NCBI RefSeq assembly: GCF_042650645.1
Contig: NZ_JBHSBI010000011.1
Coordinates: 272,571 to 336,570, forward strand
DNA: 64,000 bases
Reading direction: 5' to 3'
Origin: Nonomuraea purpurea
GTDB taxonomy: Bacteria > Actinomycetota > Actinomycetes > Streptosporangiales > Streptosporangiaceae
Part shown: piece by piece, positions 41,424 through 50,465 of the stretch
How positions within the stretch are numbered: position 1 is the stretch's first letter
Layout: each line of letters starts with the position of its first letter
Program-made: the position numbers and the translations under genes
Notes under the pieces: generated by a model
The model's database searches: none
Seen by the model: the letters and a program-made list of their open reading frames with translations, nothing else
What the model was told of the DNA's origin: nothing

Positions 41424-42656
41424 ATGGACGCCAACGAGCCTCGCGAGCAGAACGCCGGCGGCTGGAGCCAGTTCGGCGACACCCCGCCCAGCGCCGGAGG
41501 CTTCACCCGGCCGCTCCCGACGATCACGCCCCCTCCGCCGCCCCCGCCGCCGCGGACGGGCTTCCTGCTGACCAAGAAGGCGATCACCGGGCTCGCGCTG
41601 GCCGCCGTGGCCGCCCTGTCGGTGGCGGCGCTGGGCGGCGGGGCCATGGGCGCGTACCTGGCGGGTGCGGGCAGCCCGGCGCCGGCGGTCACCGCCACCG
41701 CGAGCACGCCCAGCCCGGTGTTCAGGACGGCGTCCGACCAGCTCACGGTCGCGCAGGTGGCGGAGAAGGTGCAGCCGTCGGTCGTGATGATCCAGGGGCA
41801 GAGCGGCGAGGGCTCGGGCGTGGTGCTGTCGGAGGACGGTCTGATCCTCACCAACAACCACGTGGTGGCCGGGCAGAACGGCCAGTTGACGGTGAAGTTC
41901 AACGACGGCAAGACGGCCAAGGCGACCGTGGTGGGCACCGACCCGGCCACCGACCTGGCCGTCATCAAGACGGAAGGGGTGTCGGGGCTGGCCAAGGTGA
42001 CGCTGGGCGACAGTGACGGGCTCAAGGTCGGTGACGACGTGCTGGCCATCGGCAGCCCGCTCGGCCTGGACGGGACGGTGACGTCGGGCATCATCAGCGC
42101 GCTCGACCGCACCGTGACCGCCGGCGGCGGCCCGAACCAGCAGCAGCTCCCGCCGGGCTGGGGCGGCAGACAGGAGCAGGCGCCCGAGACGACCACGCTC
42201 GGCGGCATGATCCAGACCGACGCGGCGATCAACCCGGGCAACTCAGGCGGCGCCCTGGTCAACGCCGCCGGCGAACTGGTCGGCATCAACAGCGCGATCG
42301 CGGCCGACGGCGTCAACCTCGGCTTCGCCATCCCGGTGAACACCGCCAAGCAGGTCTCCGACCAGCTCATCAGCAAGGGGAAGGTGAGCCACGCCTTCCT
42401 CGGGGTGAGCGTCACCGACGCCGCCGGGGACGTGCCGGGCGCGCTGATCCGCCAGGTGACCGCGGGCAGCCCCGCCGAGAAGGCCGGGCTGAAGCAGGGC
42501 GACCTGATCACCAAGCTCGGCAACACGCCGGTCGGGGGCGGCGACACCGTCGTCGGACAGGTACGCGGGTACAAGGTCGGCCAGCAGGTGCAGGTGACCT
42601 ACATGCGCGACGGCAAGACGAACACCGTGACCGTCACCATGCTGGAGAAGAAGTAA
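41424..42656 (+). CDS. HtrA/DegP-like membrane-anchored serine protease with PDZ domain
   Basis: 410 residues. It has a cytosolic Pro-rich N-terminus (PTITPPPPPPPPRTG), one membrane segment (ITGLALAAVAALSVAALGGGAMGAYLAGAG) and a trypsin-like domain with His146 (LTNNHVV), Asp177 (DLAVI) and Ser274 (NPGNSGGALVN). A C-terminal PDZ domain begins near 315 (FLGVSVTDAAGDVPGALIRQV ... GLKQGDLITKLG). It degrades or refolds misfolded extracytoplasmic proteins. ATG 41424 has AGGAG 6 nt upstream. It converges with the next small gene at 2 bp distance. Confidence 0.95.
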   Translation: MDANEPREQNAGGWSQFGDTPPSAGGFTRPLPTITPPPPPPPPRTGFLLTKKAITGLALAAVAALSVAALGGGAMGAYLAGAGSPAPAVTATASTPSPVFRTASDQLTVAQVAEKVQPSVVMIQGQSGEGSGVVLSEDGLILTNNHVVAGQNGQLTVKFNDGKTAKATVVGTDPATDLAVIKTEGVSGLAKVTLGDSDGLKVGDDVLAIGSPLGLDGTVTSGIISALDRTVTAGGGPNQQQLPPGWGGRQEQAPETTTLGGMIQTDAAINPGNSGGALVNAAGELVGINSAIAADGVNLGFAIPVNTAKQVSDQLISKGKVSHAFLGVSVTDAAGDVPGALIRQVTAGSPAEKAGLKQGDLITKLGNTPVGGGDTVVGQVRGYKVGQQVQVTYMRDGKTNTVTVTMLEKK

Positions 42657-42658
42657 GG

Positions 42659-42907
42659 TCAGCCGCCCAGGTCCCTGGCGACGTTGTCCAGCCGATTGGC
42701 CAGGTCGTCCAGGATCTGGTCGGTCAGATCGCCCTTGGGAAGGCGGGCCGCCACCTCGTCGCGGCGGGCGATGACCAGTCGCCTGTGGGCGTCGTCCACC
42801 TCGGCCGCCGGGATCACGATGCAGTCGCCGCGGACGAAGACCAGGGTGGCGTCGGGGTGTCGTGAGGCCAGCAGTTGACGCACGCATTCACGGTCGATGA
42901 GGGACAT
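42659..42907 (-). CDS. Small hypothetical protein
   Basis: 82 residues (MSLIDRECVRQLLASRHPDATLVFVRGDCIVIPAAEVDDAHRRLVIARRDEVAARLP...). GGAG lies 6 nt before the ATG, with good codon bias. The N-terminal half looks like a short beta-alpha unit and the C-terminal half is helical and charged. There is no signal peptide, and I do not recognise the family. It is separated from the upstream WW-repeat gene by a strong terminator, so it has its own promoter. Confidence 0.7.
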   Translation of the reverse strand: MSLIDRECVRQLLASRHPDATLVFVRGDCIVIPAAEVDDAHRRLVIARRDEVAARLPKGDLTDQILDDLANRLDNVARDLGG

Positions 42908-42975
42908 TCCTGCTCCTTGCGTCCACGTCGTCCTGTGGCCTCCGCTCCCCTACCCGCGCGACTGCCCCCAAACCA

Positions 42976-43009
42976 CGAGGGGTGCCGGCCCTCCGGCCGG
43001 CACCCCTCG
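42976..43009 (-). terminator. Strong terminator after the WW-repeat gene
   Basis: Perfect 15-bp stem CGAGGGGTGCCGGCC with a CTCC/GGAG loop, 5 bp after the stop at 43015 on the minus strand, followed by a TGGTTTGG stretch. It is the strongest hairpin seen in the window. Confidence 0.8.
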
Positions 43010-43014
43010 TTCCG

Positions 43015-44406
43015 TTAGCGCACTCCCCGGTGCACGCACAGAAGCTGGTCGCGGGTGGCGTTCCTGTCGCGGTAGGCGATGATCGCGGGGCTCTCGGCGC
43101 TGAAGTGGCCGGGCAGCCGCATGTCCTGGCTCCAGTTCACGCCGTCGAAGCTGGTCCACCATAGGCTCTGGTCGACGGCGCCTCGGTGGAGGCAGAAGAG
43201 CTGGTCCTTGAAGACGGCCAGCGCGGGGCCCTCGGCGCTGTAGTGGCCGGGCAGCTTCTGGTCGGGGCTCCAGGACGAGCCGTCCCAGCGCGTCCACCAC
43301 AGGGCGGTGTCGTCGCCGCTGCCTCGGTGCACGCAGTAGAGGTGGCCCCGGTAGGCGGCCAGCGCCGGCGCCGAACGGCTGAAGTGGCTCGGGAAGCGCT
43401 GGTCAGAGCTCCAGCTCAGCCCGTTCCAGCGTGACCACCACAGCGACTCGTCGCCGGCGCTGCCGCGGTGCACGCAGAAGAGCTGCCCGTCGTAGGCGGC
43501 CAGGGCCGGGGCGGCGGCGCTGAAGTGCTGGGGCAGCCTGAAGTCGGCGCTCCAGGACGAGCCGTCCCACCGGGTCCACCACAGGGCGTCGTCGCCGCTG
43601 CCGCGGTGGACGCAGAAGAGCTGGCCGTCGTACACCGCCAGCGCCGGGCCCGAGCGGCTGAAGTGCTTGGGGAAGCGCTGGTCCTCGCTCCACCCCTCCT
43701 GGGCGTCGTAGAGCGTCCACCACAGACTGGCGTCGTCGACGTTGCCCCGGTGGGCGACGAAGAGCTTGCCCTGGAACTCGGTGACGGCCGGGCTGGAGGC
43801 GCTGAAGTGGTCGACGAAACTCTGGTCCTGGCTCCAGCCCTCGCCCGGCTCGTAGACCGCCCAGTAGAGGCGGGCGTCGCCGACCGGCCTGCCGGCCTCG
43901 CGGGTCGGGACGAGCATGGCGGGCGCGGTCCAGGGGGAGACCAGGCGGACGCCGTACGGGCGGGCGATGGAGGCGATCCAGCCGGACTTGGCGCGTACCG
44001 ACCGCTCGATGACCGGGGTGAGCCACGTGCCCAGCACGGCGCCCGCCGTCTCGGCGACGATCTGCGCGAGCTCTCCGGTCCGCTGCGCGGCGGCCTCGTT
44101 GAGGTGGATCTCGAAACCCCACCACCGGCGGACCGGCCAGATCTCGGCGCCCTGGGCGCGCAGGTCGCGCTGGTGGGCGCGGACGCGCTCCTGCTCCTCG
44201 GCGGGCAGCCCGGCGATCTGGCGCTCGCTCTCCCGCTTGGCCGCCGTCCATCCGGAGTCGACCAGCGCGGAGTCGTCCAGCAGCTCGATCTCGACGGCGT
44301 AGTCGACCGCGGCGGCGGCCACCGGATCGTCCTGCGCGTGCAGCAGGGTGTCCTCGCCGCCCACCGTGGTGAGGTCTGTCTTGTCAATCTGGGTCTCGTC
44401 GGTCAT
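43015..44406 (-). CDS. Six-repeat WW-motif beta-propeller/lectin-like protein
   Basis: 463 residues from MTDETQIDKTDLTTVGG. The N-terminal ~170 residues are helical with no signal peptide. From ~175 there are six repeats of about 44-48 residues of the form LWWTRWDGSSWSxDxRLPxHFS-xxPALAAYxGQLFCVHRGSGDD. The pattern (WW, W.D..F..HFS, CVHRG) is what six-bladed sialidase-like or tectonin-like propellers show, usually for sugar binding. Each repeat contributes a Cys at the same place. It is monocistronic: a terminator stands on both sides. An exact lectin family cannot be given. Confidence 0.72.
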   Translation of the reverse strand: MTDETQIDKTDLTTVGGEDTLLHAQDDPVAAAAVDYAVEIELLDDSALVDSGWTAAKRESERQIAGLPAEEQERVRAHQRDLRAQGAEIWPVRRWWGFEIHLNEAAAQRTGELAQIVAETAGAVLGTWLTPVIERSVRAKSGWIASIARPYGVRLVSPWTAPAMLVPTREAGRPVGDARLYWAVYEPGEGWSQDQSFVDHFSASSPAVTEFQGKLFVAHRGNVDDASLWWTLYDAQEGWSEDQRFPKHFSRSGPALAVYDGQLFCVHRGSGDDALWWTRWDGSSWSADFRLPQHFSAAAPALAAYDGQLFCVHRGSAGDESLWWSRWNGLSWSSDQRFPSHFSRSAPALAAYRGHLYCVHRGSGDDTALWWTRWDGSSWSPDQKLPGHYSAEGPALAVFKDQLFCLHRGAVDQSLWWTSFDGVNWSQDMRLPGHFSAESPAIIAYRDRNATRDQLLCVHRGVR

Positions 44407-44483
44407 TTTCCAGCCCCCTGGCGTGATCGGCGGCCATGCGGCCGCCAATGTGCGTATATGCACGAACCTGACCTATACTAACT

Positions 44484-44507
44484 CTTAGTAGCGAAGCGGC
44501 TACTAAG
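44484..44507 (-). terminator. Terminator after the GH43-ABC operon
   Basis: CTTAGTAGC-N6-GCTACTAAG, a 9-bp stem with a 6-nt loop, 14 bp after the binding-protein stop. It is less GC-rich than the other hairpins, and TTAGTAT follows. The TATAGG beyond it may serve the WW-repeat gene promoter. Confidence 0.6.
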
Positions 44508-44521
44508 GGGCAGACCCCCCC

Positions 44522-45805
44522 TCAGCCGTGCCTCTTCTTGTACGCCGCCTGCGCCTCGGTGAGCCTGGCCGCGAACTGGTCCAGGAAGTCCTTGGCGCTC
44601 AGCTCACCGAGCAGCACCTTCTGGAACAGCGGCTCCGACCACGTCTTGGTGATCTCGTTGAACTCCGGCAGGTGGTAGGGCATCTGCACGACCTTGGTCG
44701 CCGGATCGTTCAGCACCCGCTGCGCCTCGGTGATGTGCGCCGCCTTGGACGGCGGCACATCGACGTTGGCAGGGATGACCCCGGTCTGTTCGGCGATGTA
44801 GCCGTTCATGTCCTTGGCGGCGAAGAACTCGGCGAGCTTGAACGCGGCCTCCTTCTGCTCACTGGCCGAGAAGACGCCGACGCCGCCGACCGGGTTGGAC
44901 AGCACGGTCTGCGCCCCGTCGTCGGGCTTGGGCACCGAGAACGAGGCGACCTTGTCCGGGCCGAGCGCCTTGATGTGGTCCTGGTAGGAGCCCAGGTTGT
45001 GCTGCATGACGGCGATGCTGCCCGCCGTGTCGAACTGGGCGACCATCTTGACGTAGTCGTTCTGCAGATCGGCTTCCGGGGTGTTCTTCTTGTACAGCCC
45101 GGCGTACTTCTCCAACGCCGTCACGTTACGCGGGTCGTTGATCGTGGCCCTGCCCGAGGCGTCGAAGAACTCCGTGATCCCCGACTGGCCGTAGACGACC
45201 TCCAGCATCTGGGCGATCGAGCCGGAGCCGCCGCGGATGGTGAAGCCGAAACGGTTCTCACCGGGCGCGGTCAGCTTGTCCACGGCCGCGAAGAACGCGC
45301 TCCACGTCCTGGGCGGCTCCAGTTTCGCCTGCGCGAACCAGTCCTTGCGGTACCAGAACGCGCCGGCGTTGGTGGAGGTCGGGACGATGTACGCCCTGCC
45401 GTCCGGCACCACGTTCTTGATCGTCGTCATGAGCGCCTGGTTGAACTTGCCGTTCAGCGCCGGGCTGGCGGCGATGCGCTCGTCCACGGGTTCGAGCGCC
45501 TTCTGGGCGACCAGCTTGCCCAGCGTCGAGGTGGAGACGTCGGCCACGTCCGGGGTGCCGCCGCCGGCGATGGCCGTGTCGATCTTCTGCGGCGCCTGCG
45601 CGATCGGCACGCCGACGTAGTTGACCTTGATGGTCGGGTTCGCCTTCTCGAACTCGGCGATGGCGTGCTGCCAGACGGGGGTGCGGGCCGGGCCCGCGTT
45701 GGTGTCCCAGAAGGTGATTTCGGTCCTGCCGTCAGAGCCCGCGTCCGAGCCGCATCCCGCCAGTACGGCGGCGGCCAGGAGCAGCGCGGGCACACGTCGT
45801 CTCAT
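44522..45805 (-). CDS. Sugar ABC transporter substrate-binding lipoprotein
   Basis: 427 residues. The signal is MRRRVPALLLAAAVLAGCGSD with lipobox LAGC. The mature part (EITFWDTNAGPARTPVWQHAIAEFEKANPTIKVNYVGVP, ADVSTSTLGKLVAQKALEPVDERI) is a family-1 sugar-binding protein. It starts in an ATGA overlap with the GH43 gene and is the last gene of this operon. That is unusual, since the binding protein more often comes first. Confidence 0.93.
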   Translation of the reverse strand: MRRRVPALLLAAAVLAGCGSDAGSDGRTEITFWDTNAGPARTPVWQHAIAEFEKANPTIKVNYVGVPIAQAPQKIDTAIAGGGTPDVADVSTSTLGKLVAQKALEPVDERIAASPALNGKFNQALMTTIKNVVPDGRAYIVPTSTNAGAFWYRKDWFAQAKLEPPRTWSAFFAAVDKLTAPGENRFGFTIRGGSGSIAQMLEVVYGQSGITEFFDASGRATINDPRNVTALEKYAGLYKKNTPEADLQNDYVKMVAQFDTAGSIAVMQHNLGSYQDHIKALGPDKVASFSVPKPDDGAQTVLSNPVGGVGVFSASEQKEAAFKLAEFFAAKDMNGYIAEQTGVIPANVDVPPSKAAHITEAQRVLNDPATKVVQMPYHLPEFNEITKTWSEPLFQKVLLGELSAKDFLDQFAARLTEAQAAYKKRHG

Positions 45806-47217
45806 TGGCTTCCTTTCTGCACGGTGAACCCGTCGAAGATCGCCTGGCCGGTTCCGCTCCCCGCGGCGAACAGGCCGAGCACCGCCCCGACCCACCGGCC
45901 CTGCGTGGCCTGGAAGGGCGCGCCGATCTCGCGCAGGCCCCTCCCGGTGTCGGCCAGGAAGGTGACCAGCGCGCCCGCGCCGATCCGCGCGCCGACGGTG
46001 ACGGGCCCGTCGACGGGCACCGGGTCCGCCTCGCCGCACACCAGCACGGTCCCGTCCGGTGTGCTCTCCAGCCCGACGCTCGCCGCGGTGAAGCCGATCA
46101 CGGCCACTCCCGCGCGGCCGTCGCCGTCGAGGGTGAGCGTCGTGGTGAGCGTGCAGGGCTCGCCGGGCAGCCGCTGACCGAGCACGGCCGCGCGCTCCCT
46201 GAGGTCCTCCGGCCCGGGAACACAGGTCAGGCGGAGCGTCCCGTCCCGCAGTTCCCACCAGGACTTGTCGGGGTTGGCCTGCCAGCTCCACTGCAGCCCG
46301 AGCCCGGGACCGGCGAAGTCGTCGGAGGTCGCGGGCTCGCCCGGCGCGCCACCGGGGACGGGCACCGGGCCTTCGGCCACAGGCTCGCCGTCGTCTCCCA
46401 TCACCGGCCAGCCGTCCTTCCACACCATCGGCTGCAGGTGGACGACCCTGCCGTAGGGTCCGCGGTCCTGGAAGTGCATGAACCAGTGCTCGCCTGACGG
46501 GGTGTCCACCCAGCCGCCCTGGTGCGGGCCGTTGACGTCGGTGCCGCCCTGCTCCAGCACGATCCGGTCCTCGTACGGGCCGAAGATCGACTCCGCCCGG
46601 AACACCGACTGCCAGCCCTGCTCGACGCCGCCCGCGGGCGCGAAGATCCAGTACGTGCCGTCGCGCTTGTACAGCTTGGGCCCCTCCAGCGTGCGGTAGC
46701 CCGGCAGCAGGTCGGCGTCGATGACCAGCGCGCCCTCGTCCAGCACCGCGCTCGCGTCCGGCGCCATGCGGTGCAGGGTGAGCCGGTTGTTGATGCCCGC
46801 GCGGCTCTTGGCCCAGCCGTGCACCAGGTACGCCTGCCCGTCGTCGTCCCACAGCGGGCACGGGTCGATGAGCCCCAGGCCAGGCTTGACGACGTGCGGC
46901 GCCGTCCACGGGCCCCGAGGGTCGGCGGCGCTGACCTGGCAGATGCCGACGTCGGGGTCGCCGTAGAAGATCCAGAACCGGCCGTCGTGGTGGCGCAGCG
47001 ACGGCGCCCACACCCCGCAGCCCGGCCGCACGTCGTCGTAGCCGCTGGTCACGGCGTGGCCGATGATCGTCCAGTTGACCAGGTCGCGCGAGTGCAGGAT
47101 CGGCAGCCCCGGCACCTTGGTGAAGGTGGAGACGGTCAGGTAGAAGTCCTCGCCGACGCGGATCACGTCGGGGTCGGACCAGTCGGCGTTCAGCACGGGG
47201 TTGCGGTAGGTGCTCAT
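45802..47217 (-). CDS. GH43-family glycoside hydrolase (beta-xylosidase/arabinosidase type)
   Basis: 471 residues, no signal peptide. The five-bladed GH43 domain shows the catalytic base Asp15 in DWSDPDVIRV, then VWAPSLRHHDGRFWIFYGDPD, LIDPCPLWDDDGQAYLVHGWA (transition-state Asp) and LEGPKLYKRDGTYWIFAP (acid Glu). From ~310 a C-terminal beta-sandwich of the GH43_C2 type follows (DFAGPGLGLQWSWQANPDKSWWELRDGTLRLT). It works in the cytosol on imported plant-cell-wall oligosaccharides. It is flanked by ATGA overlaps on both sides, within the ABC operon. Confidence 0.9.
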   Translation of the reverse strand: MSTYRNPVLNADWSDPDVIRVGEDFYLTVSTFTKVPGLPILHSRDLVNWTIIGHAVTSGYDDVRPGCGVWAPSLRHHDGRFWIFYGDPDVGICQVSAADPRGPWTAPHVVKPGLGLIDPCPLWDDDGQAYLVHGWAKSRAGINNRLTLHRMAPDASAVLDEGALVIDADLLPGYRTLEGPKLYKRDGTYWIFAPAGGVEQGWQSVFRAESIFGPYEDRIVLEQGGTDVNGPHQGGWVDTPSGEHWFMHFQDRGPYGRVVHLQPMVWKDGWPVMGDDGEPVAEGPVPVPGGAPGEPATSDDFAGPGLGLQWSWQANPDKSWWELRDGTLRLTCVPGPEDLRERAAVLGQRLPGEPCTLTTTLTLDGDGRAGVAVIGFTAASVGLESTPDGTVLVCGEADPVPVDGPVTVGARIGAGALVTFLADTGRGLREIGAPFQATQGRWVGAVLGLFAAGSGTGQAIFDGFTVQKGSQ

Positions 47218-48023
47218 CCCTTCACCGCCCCGGCCGACATCCCCTGGACGAGGTAGCGCTGGATGAAGGCGAAGACGATCACGACGGGCAGCGCGGCGAC
47301 GACGCCGCCGGCGGCGAGGGCGCCGAAGTCGACGCTGTTCTCGCCGAGGTTGTAGGCAAGGCCCACGGGCACGGTGAATTTCTCCTGGTCGTTGATGAAC
47401 ATGAGGGCGAAAAGGAAGTTGTTCCAGCTGTGGATGAAGGCGAACGAGCCGACCGCGACGAGTGCCGGGCGCAGCAGCGGCAGCACGATCGCCAGGAAGC
47501 CGCGCAGCCGGCCGCAGCCGTCCACCCAGGCCGCCTGCTCAAGCTCCTGCGGGATGTTCCTGATGAAGCCGCTGATGAGGATCAGGGAGAGCGGGAGCTG
47601 GAAGACCGTCTCGGCGACGACGAGGCTCCAGAGCGAGTTCGTGAGCGACAACGTCCTGAAGATCTCGAACAGCGGGATGATCATGAGGGCGCCGGGGATG
47701 AACTGCGTGCAGAGCATCCCGACCATGAACGCGCCCTTGCCGCGGAAGCTGTAGCGGGCCAGCGCGTACCCGCCGGCCAGCGCCACGACCGTGGTCGCGA
47801 TCAGCGAGGCGATGCCGACGAGCAGGCTGTTCTGGAAGAAGACAGCGAACCCCATCCCATTCCAGACCGTGTCGAAGTGCTCGAACGTGATCGGCCACGG
47901 GACGATCGACGTCGACCCCCTGGGCCGCAGCGCGAAGACCAGCATCCAGTAGAACGGCACCAGCGTGAACAGCAGGTACAGGGCCAGCGGAAGGTAGATC
48001 TGCCACCTGCTCGCGCCCCTCAT
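47214..48023 (-). CDS. Sugar ABC transporter permease
   Basis: 269 residues, MalG-type, six membrane segments from WQIYLPLALYLLFTLVPFYWMLVFAL onward. The EAA-type loop is ELEQAAWVDGCGRLRGFLAIVLPLLRP near 180-205. ATGA overlaps with the first permease upstream and the GH43 gene downstream. The reading frame extends upstream without a real start. Confidence 0.93.
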   Translation of the reverse strand: MRGASRWQIYLPLALYLLFTLVPFYWMLVFALRPRGSTSIVPWPITFEHFDTVWNGMGFAVFFQNSLLVGIASLIATTVVALAGGYALARYSFRGKGAFMVGMLCTQFIPGALMIIPLFEIFRTLSLTNSLWSLVVAETVFQLPLSLILISGFIRNIPQELEQAAWVDGCGRLRGFLAIVLPLLRPALVAVGSFAFIHSWNNFLFALMFINDQEKFTVPVGLAYNLGENSVDFGALAAGGVVAALPVVIVFAFIQRYLVQGMSAGAVKG

Positions 48024-48922
48024 GGCTTGCTCCCGAACTTGCTCAGCCGCAGGTAGACGATGGAGAAGAAGGTCAGGACCCCGAACGCCACCGTGGTCAG
48101 CGCCGTGGCGTAGCCGAAGTCGTGCGACTGGGCGGCCAGCGAGGCCACGTACAGCGGGAGCGTGGTGGTCTGGTGGGCCGGGCCGCCGCCGGTGAGGGTG
48201 TAGAGCAGGTCCACGTTGTTGAACTCCCACACCGAGCGCAGCAGCGTGGACAGGATGATGGCGTCCCTCAGGTGGGGCAGGGTGATGTGGAAGAACCTGC
48301 GCAGGCGGCTCGCGCCGTCCACGGCGGCGGCCTCGTACAGGTCCTTCGACACCGACTGCAGGTCGGCCAGGAGCAGGATCGCGAAGAACGGCACCCCGCG
48401 CCAGAGCTCGGCCAGCACCGCGGCCCAGAAGACGGTGTCCGGGTTGGCCAGCGGTGCCGCCCCGTACTCGATGAGGCCCAGGTCGGCGAGGTAGCGCGAC
48501 ACCCCCGTGAACGGGTTGTAGAGCAGGACCCAGATCGCGGTGGTCAGCACGCCCGAGACCGCCCACGGCGAGAAGACCAGCGCCCGCGACAGCGCGCGGC
48601 CGACGAAGCTCTCGTTGACGATCAACGCGAGCGCCAGCCCCAGCACCAACTGCAGCACGACCTCGACGACCACCCAGCGGGCGGTGAAGCCGAGGCTCTG
48701 CCAGAAGATCGGGTCCTCGAACAGCAGCCTGCGGAAGTTGTCGAGGCCGGCGAAGCCGTTGTCCCAGGGCTTGGTCACGTTGTAGTGCTGGAGGCTGTAG
48801 TACAGGACGCTGGCCATCGGGTAGACGAGGAACCCGAGCATGGCGATCAATGACGGGGCGATCAGCAGGTAGGGCGTCAAGCGCGGTCTGCGGCGGGGTG
48901 GATGCGCCGAAGCGACGGCCAC
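48020..48922 (-). CDS. Sugar ABC transporter permease
   Basis: 300 residues, MalF-type, with LTPYLLIAPSLIAMLGFLVYPMASVLYYSL as first membrane segment and the EAA-type loop LYEAAAVDGASRLRRFFHITLPHLRD near 205-230. GTG start with GGAG 8 nt upstream. First gene of the minus-strand permease-permease-GH43-binding protein operon, divergent from its LacI repressor. Confidence 0.93.
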   Translation of the reverse strand: MAVASAHPPRRRPRLTPYLLIAPSLIAMLGFLVYPMASVLYYSLQHYNVTKPWDNGFAGLDNFRRLLFEDPIFWQSLGFTARWVVVEVVLQLVLGLALALIVNESFVGRALSRALVFSPWAVSGVLTTAIWVLLYNPFTGVSRYLADLGLIEYGAAPLANPDTVFWAAVLAELWRGVPFFAILLLADLQSVSKDLYEAAAVDGASRLRRFFHITLPHLRDAIILSTLLRSVWEFNNVDLLYTLTGGGPAHQTTTLPLYVASLAAQSHDFGYATALTTVAFGVLTFFSIVYLRLSKFGSKP

Positions 48923-48949
48923 GTGGGCGACTCCTCTGCGTGGTACGTG

Positions 48950-49001
48950 TTGCAGCCTGCAATCGGTTGCAGGAAACGTTGCGGTAGCACGAACGCAACG
49001 T
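48950..49001. promoter_or_regulatory. LacI-type operators in the divergent gap
   Basis: CTGCAATCGGTTGCAG (48957-48972) is a near-perfect palindrome around a central CG, typical of LacI-family sites. It is overlapped by TTGCAGCCTGCAA (48950-48962). ACGTTGC-N12-GCAACGT follows at 48976-49001. They lie between the divergent starts of the ABC operon and the LacI gene. Confidence 0.7.
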
Positions 49002-49111
49002 CAATGGCATGCGAACGAGACAAGCGTCACTATCAGGGCAAACACCGAAATTTCGAAATTTTCGAGGCTATGGCCTGGTCTTTTCCTGGCCAGGCGGAGT
49101 TAAGTGGGGAC

Positions 49112-50128
49112 ATGACCGCCGCAGAGCCGCCGCCCCAGCCGCTGCCCAAACTGGCGGTGATCGCCCGTGAGGCCGGCGTGTCGGTTGCAACCGTTTCCAA
49201 GACGCTCAACGGCCGCTCCGACGTCTCCGCGCACACCCGCCGCCTGGTCGCCGAAGTGCTGGAACGGCGCGGCTATCCCCGTCAGCGGGTCAAACCCACC
49301 CGGGGCAGCATGGTGGACGTCATGCTGCAAGGGCTCGACTCGCCCTACGCGCTGGCCATCCTCGGCGGCGTCGAGGACGCGGCCTGGCGACTGGGCGTGG
49401 ACCTGGTCGTCTCCGCCGTGGTCGACCGCACCAAGAACGGCCAGCCGCCACCCGCATGGCTGGACCGGATCGGCGCCCGCGAGAGCGCAGGCGTCCTGCT
49501 CGTCCGCACCTCGCCGACCGCCACGCAGCGGACCTGGCTGGCCGACCACGGGATCCCCTTCGTGACCGTGGACCCGCGCCGCAAACCGCCCCGCGAACTC
49601 CCCGTGGTCGTCTCCGCCAACCTGGCCGGCGCCAGGGCCGCCACCGACCACCTCATCGGACTCGGCCACGAACGCATCGCCATCGTCACCGGGCGTCCTG
49701 GGGTGCCGTGCGCGGCCGAACGGCTGACCGGCTACCGCCAGGCCATGGCCGCCGCCGGACTGCGGGTCGACCCCCGGTGGGAGGTGTGCGGCTACTTCCA
49801 GAAGGACAGCGCCCTGCGAGCCACCCGGGCGCTGTTCGCCGCACTCCCCAACCCGCCGACCGCCGTCTTCGCCTGCTCCGACGCCATGGCGGTGGGCGTC
49901 TACCAGGCGCTCGCCGAACGCGGCCGACGCGTGCCCGACGACGTCAGCGTGGTCGGCTACGACGACTCGTGGGCGGCGGCCCACCTCACACCCGTGCTGA
50001 CCACGGTTCGTCAGCCCTGGCCCGAACTGGGGGCCGCCGCCCTGGCCGCGCTGCTCGCCGACGAGCCCCCCGCACGCACCGAACTCCCCACAACCCTGAT
50101 CGTCCGCTCCAGCACCGCGGCCTTGTAA
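49112..50128 (+). CDS. LacI-family transcriptional repressor
   Basis: 338 residues from MTAAEPPPQPLPKLAVIAREAGVSVATVSKTLNGRSDVSAHTRRLVAEVLERRGYPRQR, followed by the sugar-sensor domain (FACSDAMAVGVYQALAERGRRVPDDVSVVGYDDSWAAAHLTPVLTTVRQPWPELG). It likely represses the divergent GH43-ABC operon through the sites at 48950-49001. ATG 49112 has GGGG close by; ATG 49070 is an alternative. Its last ~80 bases recur as a stray fragment at 51017-51103. Confidence 0.92.
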   Translation: MTAAEPPPQPLPKLAVIAREAGVSVATVSKTLNGRSDVSAHTRRLVAEVLERRGYPRQRVKPTRGSMVDVMLQGLDSPYALAILGGVEDAAWRLGVDLVVSAVVDRTKNGQPPPAWLDRIGARESAGVLLVRTSPTATQRTWLADHGIPFVTVDPRRKPPRELPVVVSANLAGARAATDHLIGLGHERIAIVTGRPGVPCAAERLTGYRQAMAAAGLRVDPRWEVCGYFQKDSALRATRALFAALPNPPTAVFACSDAMAVGVYQALAERGRRVPDDVSVVGYDDSWAAAHLTPVLTTVRQPWPELGAAALAALLADEPPARTELPTTLIVRSSTAAL

Positions 50129-50159
50129 CACCTTTCACGGGGACGTGCCCTCGGGGCCT

Positions 50160-50459
50160 CTACCTGAACGGCCACCTCCGCCAGCAGGCTCCCTTGAGGA
50201 AAGCCTTGCGTTCGACGACGCATTGGGGTCCGTTGGCGTTGTTACCGCCGCTGGTGTTGCCGCTGTTCACGGAGCCGTTGGCGTTCTCGAAGTTGCCGCT
50301 GTTCACCTGCCGGCCCTTGCTGCGGTAGTTGCCGCTGTTCCAGGAGTTGCCGTTGTCCGTGGGGATCGCGTGCGCAGGCGCGGGAAAGGCCGGTGCCAGC
50401 GACAACGTCAGCACGAGCTGCGCCGTGACCACTCCGGTTCGCCGCCTGAAGGTCCTCAT
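50160..50459 (-). CDS. Small secreted Asn/Gly/Ser-rich protein (paralog A)
   Basis: 99 residues: a signal peptide (MRTFRRRTGVVTAQLVLTLSLAPAFPAPAHA) and a mature part with the block NSWNSGNYRSKGRQVNSGNFENANGSVNSGNTSGGNNANGPQC, then a basic tail with a second Cys. The block aligns well with the next protein, so the two are tandem paralogs. Repeated NSGN units suggest a regular beta-structure or surface-active polymer, but no known family such as the chaplins is matched. 6 bp lie between the genes. Confidence 0.7.
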   Translation of the reverse strand: MRTFRRRTGVVTAQLVLTLSLAPAFPAPAHAIPTDNGNSWNSGNYRSKGRQVNSGNFENANGSVNSGNTSGGNNANGPQCVVERKAFLKGACWRRWPFR

Positions 50460-50465
50460 CGCCGG

